Source of the DNA: Lentzea albidocapillata
GTDB taxonomy: Bacteria > Actinomycetota > Actinomycetes > Mycobacteriales > Pseudonocardiaceae
DNA: 64,000 bases
Direction: 5' to 3'
Assembly: GCF_000719115.1 (NCBI RefSeq)
Contig: NZ_JOEA01000026.1
Coordinates: 31,353-95,352, forward strand
A program made the position numbers and the translations under genes. The notes beneath the pieces were generated by a model that was given only the letters and a program-made list of their open reading frames with translations, did not search any database and had not been told where the DNA came from. Every line of letters starts with the position of its first letter. Position 1 is the first letter of the stretch. This document shows positions 16,638-27,305 of the stretch, piece after piece.

Positions 16638-18017
16638 TCAGGTTCCGAACTTCACCCAGTTCAAACTGACGTAGGGCGCGGGCTGGCCGCTCGTGAACGT
16701 CACGTACACGTCGTGCGTGCCCGAGATGTTCGAGATGTTCGCGGGGATGGTTCTCCACGCGTCCCAGCCACCCGTGTTGCCCACCGCGAACGATCCGACC
16801 GGCGTGGCCGTGCGCGACCCGAGCCGCACCTCGATCAGCCCGCTCACGCCGCCTCCGGCTCCGGAGGCCACGCGGGCGTAGAACTGCCGGGCGGGTCCGG
16901 TGCCGAAGTTGACGCCGGAGAACTTCACGAAGCCGCCGTTCGCTATCTGGTGTACGCCCGAACCGCCATCACCGGGCGCCACCGAACCGCCGGACCGCTC
17001 GGAAGCGTTCTCCGCCTGCAGTTCGCTGTACGCGGAACCCCCACCGCCGGGGTTCGACGTCGTGGTCGTAGTGGTGGTGGTCGGGGTGGTGCCGCCAGCC
17101 GAGTAGACGGCCACGTAGTCCACGACCATCGAGTGCCCGGACTGGGTAGCCGCGACAGGGGTCGGCTGGTTGTTGTTCAGCGCGTTCGGGAACGCGCCGC
17201 CCATCGCCAGGTTGAGCAGGATGAAGTGGCCCGCATGCGACGTCATCGCGTTCCAGACGTTGACGCCGACACGAGCCTGCGTCACCTGGTGGTAGGCCTG
17301 GCCGTCGACGAACCACGTGAACGTCTTCGCGGCGTCGTCCCACTCGAAGCGGTAGGTGTGGAAGGCGGACTGGCAGGACGCGCCGGGGCACGTCCGCGAG
17401 TTGCCGATGCCGGTGAACTCGCCGCAGGCACCGCCGGGAGCGACGTCGCAGTGCAGCACACCCCAGACGGAGTTGATGCCGTTGACGTTCTCCATGATGT
17501 CGAACTCGCCGATGCCCGGCCAGTTCCAGTAGTTGCCGCGGTACGGCGCGCCGAGGGTCCAGAACGCGGGCCAGTAGCCCAGGGCGGCCTGGCCCGTGAC
17601 GTTCGGCATCTGGATGCGGCCCTCGATGGCGAGCTTGCCGCCGGCCGCCGGCTTGAAGTTCGAGCGCTGGGTCTCGATGCGCGCCGACGTCCAGTTGCCT
17701 CCGCCGTCCTTCAGGGCGGTGATGCGCAGGTTGCCGTTGCCGTCGAGCTTGAGGTTGTTCGTGCTGTTCGTGTAGTTCTGGATCTCGCCGGTGCCCCAGT
17801 TGGCAGGTCCGCCGGGGTAACCGTGGCCGGTGTCGATGATCCAGTTGGCGCTCGACGGCAGCGATCCGTTCGAACCGTTGAAGTCGTCACCCCACACCTG
17901 CGTCCATCCCGGGGCAGGGGGTGGGATAGCAGCGTTGGCGGACATGGCGACGATCGCCAGGGGTACCGCGGCAATAAGAGCTGTCGTGGCCGCGAAGATG
18001 CGGCGGCGTTGCCTCAT
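16638..18017 (-). CDS. Secreted GH16 endo-beta-1,3-glucanase with CBM6
   Basis: This 459-residue protein has a signal peptide (MRQRRRIFAATTALIAAVPL...), probably cleaved near residue 29. The GH16 domain spans about 34-300 and has the catalytic motif EFDIMENV, with Glu171 as nucleophile and Glu176 as acid/base. A Thr-rich linker (eight Thr in a row) leads to a C-terminal CBM6-type beta-sandwich (about 333-459). It should cut laminarin-like beta-1,3-glucans outside the cell, such as fungal wall polymers. A LacI-type palindrome 39 bp upstream suggests control by a sugar-responsive repressor. Confidence 0.9.
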   Translation of the reverse strand: MRQRRRIFAATTALIAAVPLAIVAMSANAAIPPPAPGWTQVWGDDFNGSNGSLPSSANWIIDTGHGYPGGPANWGTGEIQNYTNSTNNLKLDGNGNLRITALKDGGGNWTSARIETQRSNFKPAAGGKLAIEGRIQMPNVTGQAALGYWPAFWTLGAPYRGNYWNWPGIGEFDIMENVNGINSVWGVLHCDVAPGGACGEFTGIGNSRTCPGASCQSAFHTYRFEWDDAAKTFTWFVDGQAYHQVTQARVGVNVWNAMTSHAGHFILLNLAMGGAFPNALNNNQPTPVAATQSGHSMVVDYVAVYSAGGTTPTTTTTTTTSNPGGGGSAYSELQAENASERSGGSVAPGDGGSGVHQIANGGFVKFSGVNFGTGPARQFYARVASGAGGGVSGLIEVRLGSRTATPVGSFAVGNTGGWDAWRTIPANISNISGTHDVYVTFTSGQPAPYVSLNWVKFGT

Positions 18018-18055
18018 GCGCGAGTGACCTCCTTGTCACGGGTGCAGTCCATTTA

Positions 18056-18069
18056 TGAGAGCGCTCTCA
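18056..18069. promoter_or_regulatory. LacI/CebR-type operator upstream of the glucanase
   Basis: TGAGAGCGCTCTCA is a perfect 14-bp palindrome. It matches the TGGGAGCGCTCCCA class bound by CebR and related LacI repressors of glucan use in actinomycetes. The LacI gene itself is not in this window. Confidence 0.75.
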
Positions 18070-18129
18070 CGGTGTAAGAGCAATCGCCCGTTCGGACCAA
18101 CGATCCGGGACGAACCGTCTCGTTCGGAC

Positions 18130-19803
18130 TTATTTCGCGTCGGCGTAGCAGGTCACGGGCACCGCGTTCATCGGGAAGCGCACCGATGTCTCACCGAACA
18201 GCAGCCGGGTCGCCTCGCGCCCGGCTGCGGCGATCGCCTCGACCACGGCGTCGGCATCGGCGCGCGGGCAGTGCACCAGCACCTCGTCGTGCTGGAAGAA
18301 CACCAGGTGCGCGTCGGCGGGAAGTCTGGTGCGCAGCACGCCCAGCAACGCCGCCGTCCAGTCCGCCGCGCTGCCCTGCACCACGAAGTTCCGGGTGAAC
18401 CGCCCCCAGTTGCGTGCCGCCTGCCGCGACGAGCTCGACGACTCCCCGGACTCGTCGGCGCCTCCGGTCAGCTCCTGCCACGCCGCGGACGGCGTCGGCG
18501 ACGTGCGGCCCAGCCGCGTGCGCACCATCCGGCCCTGCTCGCCGGCCCTGGCGGCGTCCTCCACGTACCCGACCGCGACCGGGAACCTCTTGCGCAGCAC
18601 GGCGAGCAGCGGCCCGGCCTCACCGGAGGTGCCGCCGTACATCGCCGACAACATCGCGATCTTCGCCCGCGGCCGCTCGCCCTTGAACGAGTCCTCCGCC
18701 AGTGCGGCATAGAGGTCGTCGTCACCGCAGACCTCGGTCAGCCGCGGATCCCCTGACAGGGCAGCGAGAATCCGCGGTTCGAGCTGCGACGCGTCCGCAG
18801 CGACGAGGCACCAGCCGTCGTCGGCGATCACCGCCTGCCGCATCAGCCGCGGGATCTGCAACGCGGCTCCGCCTCGCGACGCCCAGCGTCCGGTGACGAC
18901 GCCACCCACGACGTAGTCCGGCCGGAACCGCCCGTCCTCGACCCACGTGTCGAGCCACGACCAGCCGTGCGCCACCCACAGCCGGGCGCGCTCTTTGTAG
19001 TCCAGCAACGGTTTCACCGCGGGGTGGTCGACCTTCTTCAACACCCACCGCCGCGCGGACGGCACCTCGATGCCGGCGCGCGCGAACGCCTTGACGATGC
19101 TGGCCGGTGCGTCCGGGTTCATCTCCCGGCCGCCGAACGCCTCCTGGATCTGATCTGCCAGGTCCTGCAACAACTTCGGCCGCCGGCCGGATGCCGGACG
19201 AGGCCCGAGGACCTCCTCCAGCAACCTGTTGTGCACGTCCTCCCGCCACGGCAACCCGTGGTGCGTCATCTCCGCGGCCACCAGCGCCGACGCCGACTCC
19301 GCCGCGATCAGCAGCCCCAGCGCCGGGTTCCGTTGCTGTGAGCGGAAAACCAGCGACAAAGCAGCCAACGGGTCGGTGTCGCCCGGCAGCACCACCGGCT
19401 CCGGCCCGAACAACGTCAGCGCGTCGTCCTTCTTGGCCGGCCCGGCGTCGGCCGGAGCGGGCAGCCCGAGCACCCGCGCCAACGCCCCCGCGAGCTCCTT
19501 CGGCTCACGGTGCCGGCCCTCCGCGCCGAGCAGCAACGCCTCGGTCAGGTGCAGGTCCCAGCACCGGTCGACGCGCACCCCGGCGGCGAGCAGCACCGGG
19601 TAGACCTCGGACGTGTCCGCCCAGACCCAGCGCGGTCTGTGGGCGCGCTCCAGCGACGCGACGGCGGCGGCCGGCGACGAAGCCGTCATCGCGGGACCTG
19701 CCGGAGTCCCGTCGTCGAGCAGCTTCTGCCACCGGCCGGCGCCGTCAGCGTCGATGACGAGGGCGACCAGCACATCCCGGATTGTGCCGGGGAGGTCTGA
19801 CAA
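18130..19803 (-). CDS. Bifunctional 3'-5' exonuclease / family A DNA polymerase, PolA paralogue
   Basis: This 557-residue protein has the three polymerase motifs: A (VAADASQLEPRILAALSG), B in a reduced form (RAKIAMLSAMYGGTSGEAG) and C (FFQHDEVLVH). The N-terminal 180 residues match the shortened exonuclease-like domain of this actinobacterial class; no 5'-nuclease domain is present. The protein is much shorter than housekeeping PolA (about 900 residues). It is probably a repair or translesion accessory polymerase. It stands alone between the glucanase and the STAND gene. Confidence 0.85.
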   Translation of the reverse strand: MSDLPGTIRDVLVALVIDADGAGRWQKLLDDGTPAGPAMTASSPAAAVASLERAHRPRWVWADTSEVYPVLLAAGVRVDRCWDLHLTEALLLGAEGRHREPKELAGALARVLGLPAPADAGPAKKDDALTLFGPEPVVLPGDTDPLAALSLVFRSQQRNPALGLLIAAESASALVAAEMTHHGLPWREDVHNRLLEEVLGPRPASGRRPKLLQDLADQIQEAFGGREMNPDAPASIVKAFARAGIEVPSARRWVLKKVDHPAVKPLLDYKERARLWVAHGWSWLDTWVEDGRFRPDYVVGGVVTGRWASRGGAALQIPRLMRQAVIADDGWCLVAADASQLEPRILAALSGDPRLTEVCGDDDLYAALAEDSFKGERPRAKIAMLSAMYGGTSGEAGPLLAVLRKRFPVAVGYVEDAARAGEQGRMVRTRLGRTSPTPSAAWQELTGGADESGESSSSSRQAARNWGRFTRNFVVQGSAADWTAALLGVLRTRLPADAHLVFFQHDEVLVHCPRADADAVVEAIAAAGREATRLLFGETSVRFPMNAVPVTCYADAK

Positions 19804-19951
19804 TTTCAGTCCAGAGTGAAACTGGTGCCATCGCAGGTAGCTGTTGGACCTTCTCCAAGCCAGTAGACATTGGGGTGAAGGAAAAACGGGAAAAGGCCAC
19901 GATGGTGTGGTCTTGCTACCCCTGGGCTGACCAGCGACCGACTATGAAACG

Positions 19952-22366
19952 GTGGACCGAGCACTCAGCGTTGCCGCATTGCTGGATCCCACCCAGCAGG
20001 TGGTCCCCTTTCACGGCAGAGAATCCGAGCTGCACACACTCACGCTCTGGCGCGACAGCCCCGCGCCACAGGCGTCCCTGCTGCTGCACGCCCAGGCGGG
20101 CGCGGGCAAGAGCAGGCTGCTCCAGCAGTTCCAGGAGGAGTGCTGGGACGATGCCGCGCACGGCAGGCTGCTGGTGATCGACGACGCCGACCGGCTCCGC
20201 TGGCAGGACGTCTTCCTGCTGCTGCAGGACACGCTGCGGCACGGGCCGGCGCGCACGCGGGTGCTGCTGGCGGCGAGGACCACGGGCTGGTGGTGGTCGT
20301 CCACCCGCCAGCGGATCGCGGACTTCGACCACGAGGTCATGGCCGTCGAACTCGCCGCGACGCTCGAAGACCGCGAGGAGTCGTTCACGCTCGCCTGCCA
20401 GCACTTCGCCAAGCAGCTCGACGTCACGGCCCCGGACGAGCCGCCGCCGAACATCGCCCAGGAGACGGTCCTCGACCTGCACATGGCCGCGCTGACCGTG
20501 GTGCACGGCGATCCGTGCGACGTGAACCGCACCCAGCTCGTCCGGCAGCTTCTCAAGCGCGACGCCGGCCGCAAGACCGGCCGCATCGCCGAGGACTACC
20601 TGGCGGTCGCCACCCCCGACACCCCGGACCCGGACCTGCTGGCGCGCGCCGCGCACAGATGGCCGGCGCTGAGTCCCAGGCTCGACGAGCTCGTCACGGG
20701 GAACCCGAAGATCGTGCGCGACATGGCCCGCGACAGCCTCCGCATCGCCGCGGAGATCGGGTCCACCGCCACCGTGGAGACCATCGCCCGGCAGGTCTTC
20801 CGCGACGAGCGGTTCGCCACCGACGCGATCCCGTCGATCCTCACCCGCCGCCTGCTCGAGCGCGCCGACGACCTCCTCGAACGCGCCGAGATGTACGGGA
20901 TGCTGAGCGCCCGCACGATGTTGTGCGGCCTGCGCCAGGAGTCCGTCGAGGCCTCCCAGGCCGAGGTCGGGTGCTACCGCGAGCTCGCGGCACGGGACCG
21001 GGAGAACCGGCCGCTGCTCGCGGACGCGCTGGGCGACCTGGGACTCAGGCTGATCAACGCCCAGCGCAACGACGAGGTGCTCGCCGTCTCCGAGGAGGCG
21101 ATCGACCTCTGGCGCGAGATCGCGGAGGACGACCCGGAGACCATTCCGCACCTCGCGGCGGCCCTGGAGCAGATCAGCTACCGCTATCAGGCCCTCGGCC
21201 TCGACGAGGACGCGATGACCGCCATCAGCCGCGCCACCCTGCTCTTCCAGGAGCTCGCGAAGAACCACCCGGCGCTCTTCCGCGCCGACTTCGCCAGGGT
21301 CGCCGCCGTGATGGCCCGCCGCTTCCACGTCGAGGGCAACAGGCAGCACGCGGCCGACTCGATGCAGCTCTCCATCGCGAACTGGAGGGTGGTCGCGCAG
21401 GAGGACCCGCGCTTCGAACCCGAGCTCGCCCGCAACCTCGTCACGGCCGGTGCCATGTTCGTCGACCTGGACAGGGCCGAGGCCGCGAACGAGACGTTGA
21501 AGGAGGCAGTGGACCTGTTCCGCCGTCTCGCCCTCGCCCACCCCGATACGTTCCGCACCGAACTCGCCGACGCGCTGACGCGGCGCAGCCAGGCGTTGCT
21601 GGAGCTGGCCGGCGACATCGACGCCGCGCTCACCGCACGGGAAGCGGTCATGCTCTGGCGCGAGACGGGGGACCGCAAGGGCCTGGGCGCCGCCCTGCTC
21701 AACGTCGCCAAGGTCGTGGGTGACGTCGGCGCGGCCGAGGAGGCCGTCGAGGTGTACCGGGAACTGGTTGCCGAGGACCTCGTCCGGAACCAGGCGGACC
21801 TCGTGATCGCCCTTGCGACGCTGGTCGAGCAGCAGCTCCTGCTCGGCCAGGACGGTCAGGCGATGATCACGGCCGACGAGTGCCTCGACGCCTGCCACCG
21901 CCTGCCGTCACAGCTCATCGAGTTCTTCGGCGCGAAACTCGCGCCACCGCTGCAGAACACGGCCCGCGCACTGTCCGAATCGGACCACCACGTCCGCGCG
22001 GTGGGGATGTCCGAGTTCACGGTCGAGATCTGCCGGGCGCTGCGAGCGAGGACGGCGCCCACCGTCTACCTCTCGGCCCTGCAGCGGCACGTGTGCAGAC
22101 TCCGTGCCGCGGAACGGAAGGAAGAGGCACGCAACACCGCGCACATCGCGGTCGTGCTGTGGCACATGGCCGGCCTCGACCTCGACGTGCACGCCGACTA
22201 CGCCGATGCGCTGACGATCTACGGCCGGCTCTGCGCCGAGACGAGGTACGGGACGGAGAAAGCACTCCGGCTCACCCGCCGCGCGGTCGAGATCCTCCGC
22301 GGGGCAGGCGAGCCGGTGAAGTTGCAGTTCGCCCTCGAAACAGTCGAGGAGCTCAGCTCTTGGTGA
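19952..22366 (+). CDS. STAND-type NTPase with TPR-like C-terminus
   Basis: This 804-residue protein starts at GTG 19,952. Residues about 25-300 form a P-loop NTPase with Walker A (HAQAGAGKSRLL, near residue 50) and Walker B (LLVIDDAD, near 75). The remaining 500 residues are helical repeats of TPR type (EEAIDLWREIAEDDPETIPHLAAALEQISYRYQALGLDEDAMTA and similar units). This arrangement is that of STAND signal-transduction ATPases, where the repeats sense a ligand or partner. No separate effector domain is visible. Its role, whether regulatory or defence, is unknown. The last 14 bp overlap the convergent proline dehydrogenase gene. Confidence 0.8.
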   Translation: MDRALSVAALLDPTQQVVPFHGRESELHTLTLWRDSPAPQASLLLHAQAGAGKSRLLQQFQEECWDDAAHGRLLVIDDADRLRWQDVFLLLQDTLRHGPARTRVLLAARTTGWWWSSTRQRIADFDHEVMAVELAATLEDREESFTLACQHFAKQLDVTAPDEPPPNIAQETVLDLHMAALTVVHGDPCDVNRTQLVRQLLKRDAGRKTGRIAEDYLAVATPDTPDPDLLARAAHRWPALSPRLDELVTGNPKIVRDMARDSLRIAAEIGSTATVETIARQVFRDERFATDAIPSILTRRLLERADDLLERAEMYGMLSARTMLCGLRQESVEASQAEVGCYRELAARDRENRPLLADALGDLGLRLINAQRNDEVLAVSEEAIDLWREIAEDDPETIPHLAAALEQISYRYQALGLDEDAMTAISRATLLFQELAKNHPALFRADFARVAAVMARRFHVEGNRQHAADSMQLSIANWRVVAQEDPRFEPELARNLVTAGAMFVDLDRAEAANETLKEAVDLFRRLALAHPDTFRTELADALTRRSQALLELAGDIDAALTAREAVMLWRETGDRKGLGAALLNVAKVVGDVGAAEEAVEVYRELVAEDLVRNQADLVIALATLVEQQLLLGQDGQAMITADECLDACHRLPSQLIEFFGAKLAPPLQNTARALSESDHHVRAVGMSEFTVEICRALRARTAPTVYLSALQRHVCRLRAAERKEEARNTAHIAVVLWHMAGLDLDVHADYADALTIYGRLCAETRYGTEKALRLTRRAVEILRGAGEPVKLQFALETVEELSSW

Positions 22367-23276
22367 GCAGCGACCTCGCGAAGAACGCCACGTTGGCCGG
22401 ACGCTCCGCGAGACGGCGCATGAAGTAGCCGTACCACTCGTCGCCGTACGGCAGGTACACGCGCATGCGGTTGCCCTCGGCGGCGATGCGGCGCTGCTCC
22501 TCGGGCCGGATGCCGTACAGCATCTGGAACTCGTAGGTGTCCTTCGAGCGCGCGGACGCCAGGTCGGCGGCGATCGCGATCAGGCGCGGGTCGTGCGAGG
22601 CCACCATCGGGTAGCCGTCGCCCTCCATGAGGATCTTCAGGCACCGCACGTACGACAGGTCGACGTCGTGCTTGTCCTGGTACGCAACGGAAGCAGGCTC
22701 CTGGTACGCACCCTTGCACAGGCGTACGCGCGAACCGGCGTACGCCAGGTCGCGGCAGTCCTGCTCGGTGCGCTTCAGGTAAGCCTGCAGCACCGCGCCG
22801 ACCCACGGGAAGTCGATCCGCAGCTCACGCAGGATGCCCAGCGTGGAGTCCGTGGTGGTGTGGTCTTCCATGTCCAGCGTCACGGTCGTGCCGACGACGG
22901 CGGCAGCCGTGCAGATGCGCCGCGCGTTCTCCAGTGCGATCTTCTCGCCGTCGATCGCCAGCGACTGGCCGACGGCCGACAGCTTGACCGACACCTCGGC
23001 GCCCCGCGTGAGTCCCTGCGACTCCAGCTTCGACAGCAGCGTCAGGTACGCCTCGACGGTGGCGTTGGCCTGCGACTCCTCGAAGGTGTCCTCACCGAGG
23101 TGGTCGAGCGTGACCAGACGACCGTCGCCGAGCACCTCGGCGGTCGCGCGGATCGCGGAGGAGACGTCGGCACCGGCGACGAACCGCTCGACGACGGGCC
23201 GGGTCAGCGGCGTCGACTCGACGAGCTTGCGGGCACCCGCGCTGCGGGACGCCAGAAGAAGGCTGGAGCGCAACAT
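22353..23276 (-). CDS. Proline dehydrogenase (monofunctional)
   Basis: This 307-residue TIM-barrel flavoenzyme has family motifs TLDMEDHTTTDSTL, GAVLQAYLKRTEQDCRDLA, VRLCKGAYQEPASVAY, VASHDPRLI, YEFQMLYGIRPEEQ and RVYLPYGDEWYGYFMRRLAERPAN. It oxidises L-proline to pyrroline-5-carboxylate at the membrane and passes electrons to the quinone pool. The aldehyde dehydrogenase for the second step is encoded just upstream, separated by an 87-bp gap with a strong hairpin. It would be named putB/prodh in other species. Confidence 0.93.
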   Translation of the reverse strand: MLRSSLLLASRSAGARKLVESTPLTRPVVERFVAGADVSSAIRATAEVLGDGRLVTLDHLGEDTFEESQANATVEAYLTLLSKLESQGLTRGAEVSVKLSAVGQSLAIDGEKIALENARRICTAAAVVGTTVTLDMEDHTTTDSTLGILRELRIDFPWVGAVLQAYLKRTEQDCRDLAYAGSRVRLCKGAYQEPASVAYQDKHDVDLSYVRCLKILMEGDGYPMVASHDPRLIAIAADLASARSKDTYEFQMLYGIRPEEQRRIAAEGNRMRVYLPYGDEWYGYFMRRLAERPANVAFFARSLLTKS

Positions 23277-23301
23277 GGTTCACGTCCTCAGGGTGTGAAA
23301 G

Positions 23302-23348
23302 GTGAGGGGAACGTCCAAGCGCTTGTGGCGCAAGGACGTTCCCCTCAC
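23302..23348. terminator. Long hairpin between the two proline-catabolic genes
   Basis: GTGAGGGGAACGTCC (23,302-23,316) pairs perfectly with 23,334-23,348. The 17-nt loop contains a further GCGC/GCGC pair. It stands between pruA (upstream) and the proline dehydrogenase gene. It could terminate part of the transcripts or stabilise the upstream message. Similar sequences may be dispersed in related genomes; that is memory, not checked. Confidence 0.7.
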
Positions 23349-23363
23349 TCAGGAGGGCCGGAT

Positions 23364-24989
<1,626 letters not shown>

Positions 24990-25092
24990 TCGCAACTCCT
25001 CCTGCGCAGCAGCAACCCAAATCATGGGCGCCGTGCGTCTCGTGCCGCCGACCTTTTATGGCAGCGCTTGTTCGGTACGCAAACCGTAAGTC

Positions 25093-25110
25093 CGGGCAGG
25101 TCACTGCCCG
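25093..25110. promoter_or_regulatory. Palindrome between pruA and its PucR-type regulator
   Basis: CGGGCAGGTCACTGCCCG has perfect 7-bp arms and a 4-bp spacer. It sits in the divergent promoter region, 32 bp before the regulator start and about 104 bp before pruA. It is the best operator candidate in this gap. Confidence 0.5.
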
Positions 25111-25141
25111 TTGTGCGACAGGCCAAGATTCACCGTCTCGG

Positions 25142-26668
25142 ATGTACGATCGAACAGTGTCGAGCCTCCGCCACATTCTCATCGCGCTGGGCGATCCGCT
25201 CGTCGAACTGCAGGTCGCCCCCAACGGCCTGGAGGTGGACGTGCGCGATGTCGTGATCATGGATCCGGACGATCCGCCAGACGTGGCCCAAGGCGACCTG
25301 GCCCTGCTGATCGGTGCGCGCGGCCGGGCCGCATTGCCGCTGATCAGGGCCGCAGGGCGGGCGAAGGTCGCGGCCGTCGCGGTCAAGGAGTCGTCGCAGA
25401 CGCTCGAACAAGCGGCCAGAGACGCGGGCGTGGCGTTGCTCGAAGTCCGCCCGGAGGTCCGCTGGGGTCACCTGGAGTCGCTCGCCAAGGGCGTTCTCAC
25501 GACCACGACCGACGACGGCGAGGTCCTCGGCGACCTGTTCGCGCTTGCGCAAACGATTGCCACCCTGACCGGCGGCATCGTCAGCATCGAGGACACCGCG
25601 AGCCGCGTGCTCGCCTACTCCCGCTCGTCCGACGAGGTCGACGAGCTGCGCAGGCTGTCGATCCTGGGCCGCCAGGGCCCCGAGCCGTACCTGAAGATGC
25701 TCCGCGAGTGGGGCGTTTACAACCTGCTCCGGTCGTCCGAAGAGGTCGTCCGCATCGACGAACGCCCGGAACTCGGCATCCGAAGGCGCATCGCCGTGGG
25801 CATCCACGCCGGCCGCCAGCCACTCGGCGCGATCTGGGTGCAGGAGGGCGACCAGCCGCTGACCGAGCAGGCCGAACGAGCCCTGCTCGGTGCCGCCCGC
25901 GTCACGGCCCCGCACCTGATCCAGCAGCGCAACCAGCCGACGTCGAGGTTCCGCGAGAACCTCCTCGCCGCCCTGCTCACCGGCCGCATGGACGCCGCCA
26001 CCGTCGCCGGCCAGATCGGCGCCGACCCGAAGAAACCCGCCGCCGTCGTGGTGTTCGCGGTCCGCAGCGCCGAGGGCGACCGCAGCGAACACGAACTCCG
26101 CCGCGCCGAGATGACCGGCCTGATCTCCGTGCACGCGGCGGCGTACCGGCGCAGCGCGCTGGTCAGCGAGTCCGGCGGCCGCACCTACGTGCTGTTGCCG
26201 GACCTCGCCCCGAACGCCCAGCTCCTGAGCCTGACCAGGGAGATCGTCACCACCGCACGCCGCCACCTGCACACGGCGGTCCAGGCGGCGGTCGGTTCGA
26301 CGGTGTCCACACTGGACGACGCGCAGGTCTCCCGCCAGGAGGCCGAACGCGTGCTGGACGCGATGGCCCGCGACCTCGACGCCGAGGTGGCGACACTCGC
26401 CGACGTCCGCTCCCAGGTCCTGGTGAGCGAGATCCTGGCTCTGCTCCAGGACAACCCACGCATCAGGGACCCGAGGATCGACGCACTGGACGCGGAGCTC
26501 GCGAAGTCGTTGCTGGCCTACCTCGACGCGCTGGGTGACGTGCGCGCCGCGGCGGACCGGCTGCACGTCCACCCGAACACGTTGAGGTACCGGCTCAAGC
26601 GGATCGACCTCGATCTGGACGACCCGCTCGTCCGGCTCGTCGCCCAGCTTCAGCTCAGGATGCGGTAG
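25142..26668 (+). CDS. PucR-family regulator, probable activator of proline catabolism
   Basis: The start chosen is ATG 25,142 (508 residues); GTG 25,157 is equally possible. The N-terminal ~120 residues resemble the PucR sensor domain (LALLIGARGRAALPLIRAAGRAKVAAVAVKE). The middle is a GGDEF-like fold seen in this family. The C-terminus ends in the PucR helix-turn-helix (YLDALGDVRAAADRLHVHPNTLRYRLKRI). It is divergent from pruA with a palindrome between. Related PucR-type proteins activate proline use in actinobacteria in response to proline. The role here follows from position. Its end overlaps the YidC gene by 19 bp. Confidence 0.85.
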   Translation: MYDRTVSSLRHILIALGDPLVELQVAPNGLEVDVRDVVIMDPDDPPDVAQGDLALLIGARGRAALPLIRAAGRAKVAAVAVKESSQTLEQAARDAGVALLEVRPEVRWGHLESLAKGVLTTTTDDGEVLGDLFALAQTIATLTGGIVSIEDTASRVLAYSRSSDEVDELRRLSILGRQGPEPYLKMLREWGVYNLLRSSEEVVRIDERPELGIRRRIAVGIHAGRQPLGAIWVQEGDQPLTEQAERALLGAARVTAPHLIQQRNQPTSRFRENLLAALLTGRMDAATVAGQIGADPKKPAAVVVFAVRSAEGDRSEHELRRAEMTGLISVHAAAYRRSALVSESGGRTYVLLPDLAPNAQLLSLTREIVTTARRHLHTAVQAAVGSTVSTLDDAQVSRQEAERVLDAMARDLDAEVATLADVRSQVLVSEILALLQDNPRIRDPRIDALDAELAKSLLAYLDALGDVRAAADRLHVHPNTLRYRLKRIDLDLDDPLVRLVAQLQLRMR

Positions 26669-27267
26669 AGCAGCGCCCGTTCCGCGATCGTCCATGTCGT
26701 CGTGGTGAGCAGGTACAACCCGGCGGCCAAAGGCAGGTACGCGGCCACCAGGATCGTCCCGAACGGCAGCACCTTGACCAGCCCGGTCATGAACCCCGGG
26801 GTGGGCGTGGTGGTCATCCGCGACTGCTGCCACTTCACGGTCACATAGGCGACCACGGCCAGCAGCCCGAACAGCACGAAGAACACCCACGCGAAGCCGG
26901 TCGTGAAGTGCGTGCCGAGCGAGATGCCGAACAACGTGCCGTCCAGCAACGGGTTCGGCGTCGTGACCACCTGATAGATGACCATGAAGAACGGGATCGT
27001 CGCGAGCATCGGCAGCATGCCCGCGAACATCGACACGCCATTGCGCTTGTAGACCTTCTGCGACTCCTCGGAGAACCGCATCAGGTCCTTGCCGTACTTC
27101 TTCTGCAGCTTCTGGATCTCGGGTGCGAGCTTGGCCTTGGCCTTCTCCCCGCGCACGGCCGCGCGGTAGAAGGGGTGCAGCGCGAGCCGCACGACGACAG
27201 TGAACAGGACGATGGCGAGCGCGGGCATGCCGAAGCTCGCCAGGGCAGCGCCCAGGTCAGCGAACAA
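26650..27267 (-). CDS. yidC: YidC/Oxa1-family membrane insertase, secondary copy
   Basis: This 205-residue protein has the Oxa1 core: LAIVLFTVVVRLALHPFYRAAVRGEKA at the first core helix, with a conserved Arg in the hydrophilic groove. The amphipathic KLAPEIQKLQKKYGKDLMRFSEESQKVYKRNGVS follows, then three more membrane helices. YidC inserts membrane proteins with or without SecYEG. The main actinobacterial copy lies beside rnpA-rpmH near the origin, so this short copy is a paralogue. It precedes a DUF6412 protein gene in a pairing often seen in actinomycetes. Confidence 0.88.
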   Translation of the reverse strand: MFADLGAALASFGMPALAIVLFTVVVRLALHPFYRAAVRGEKAKAKLAPEIQKLQKKYGKDLMRFSEESQKVYKRNGVSMFAGMLPMLATIPFFMVIYQVVTTPNPLLDGTLFGISLGTHFTTGFAWVFFVLFGLLAVVAYVTVKWQQSRMTTTPTPGFMTGLVKVLPFGTILVAAYLPLAAGLYLLTTTTWTIAERALLYRILS

Positions 27268-27305
27268 GGGTGGATTCTCCGTATCGAGTTAGGGGCCAGG
27301 ACGTG

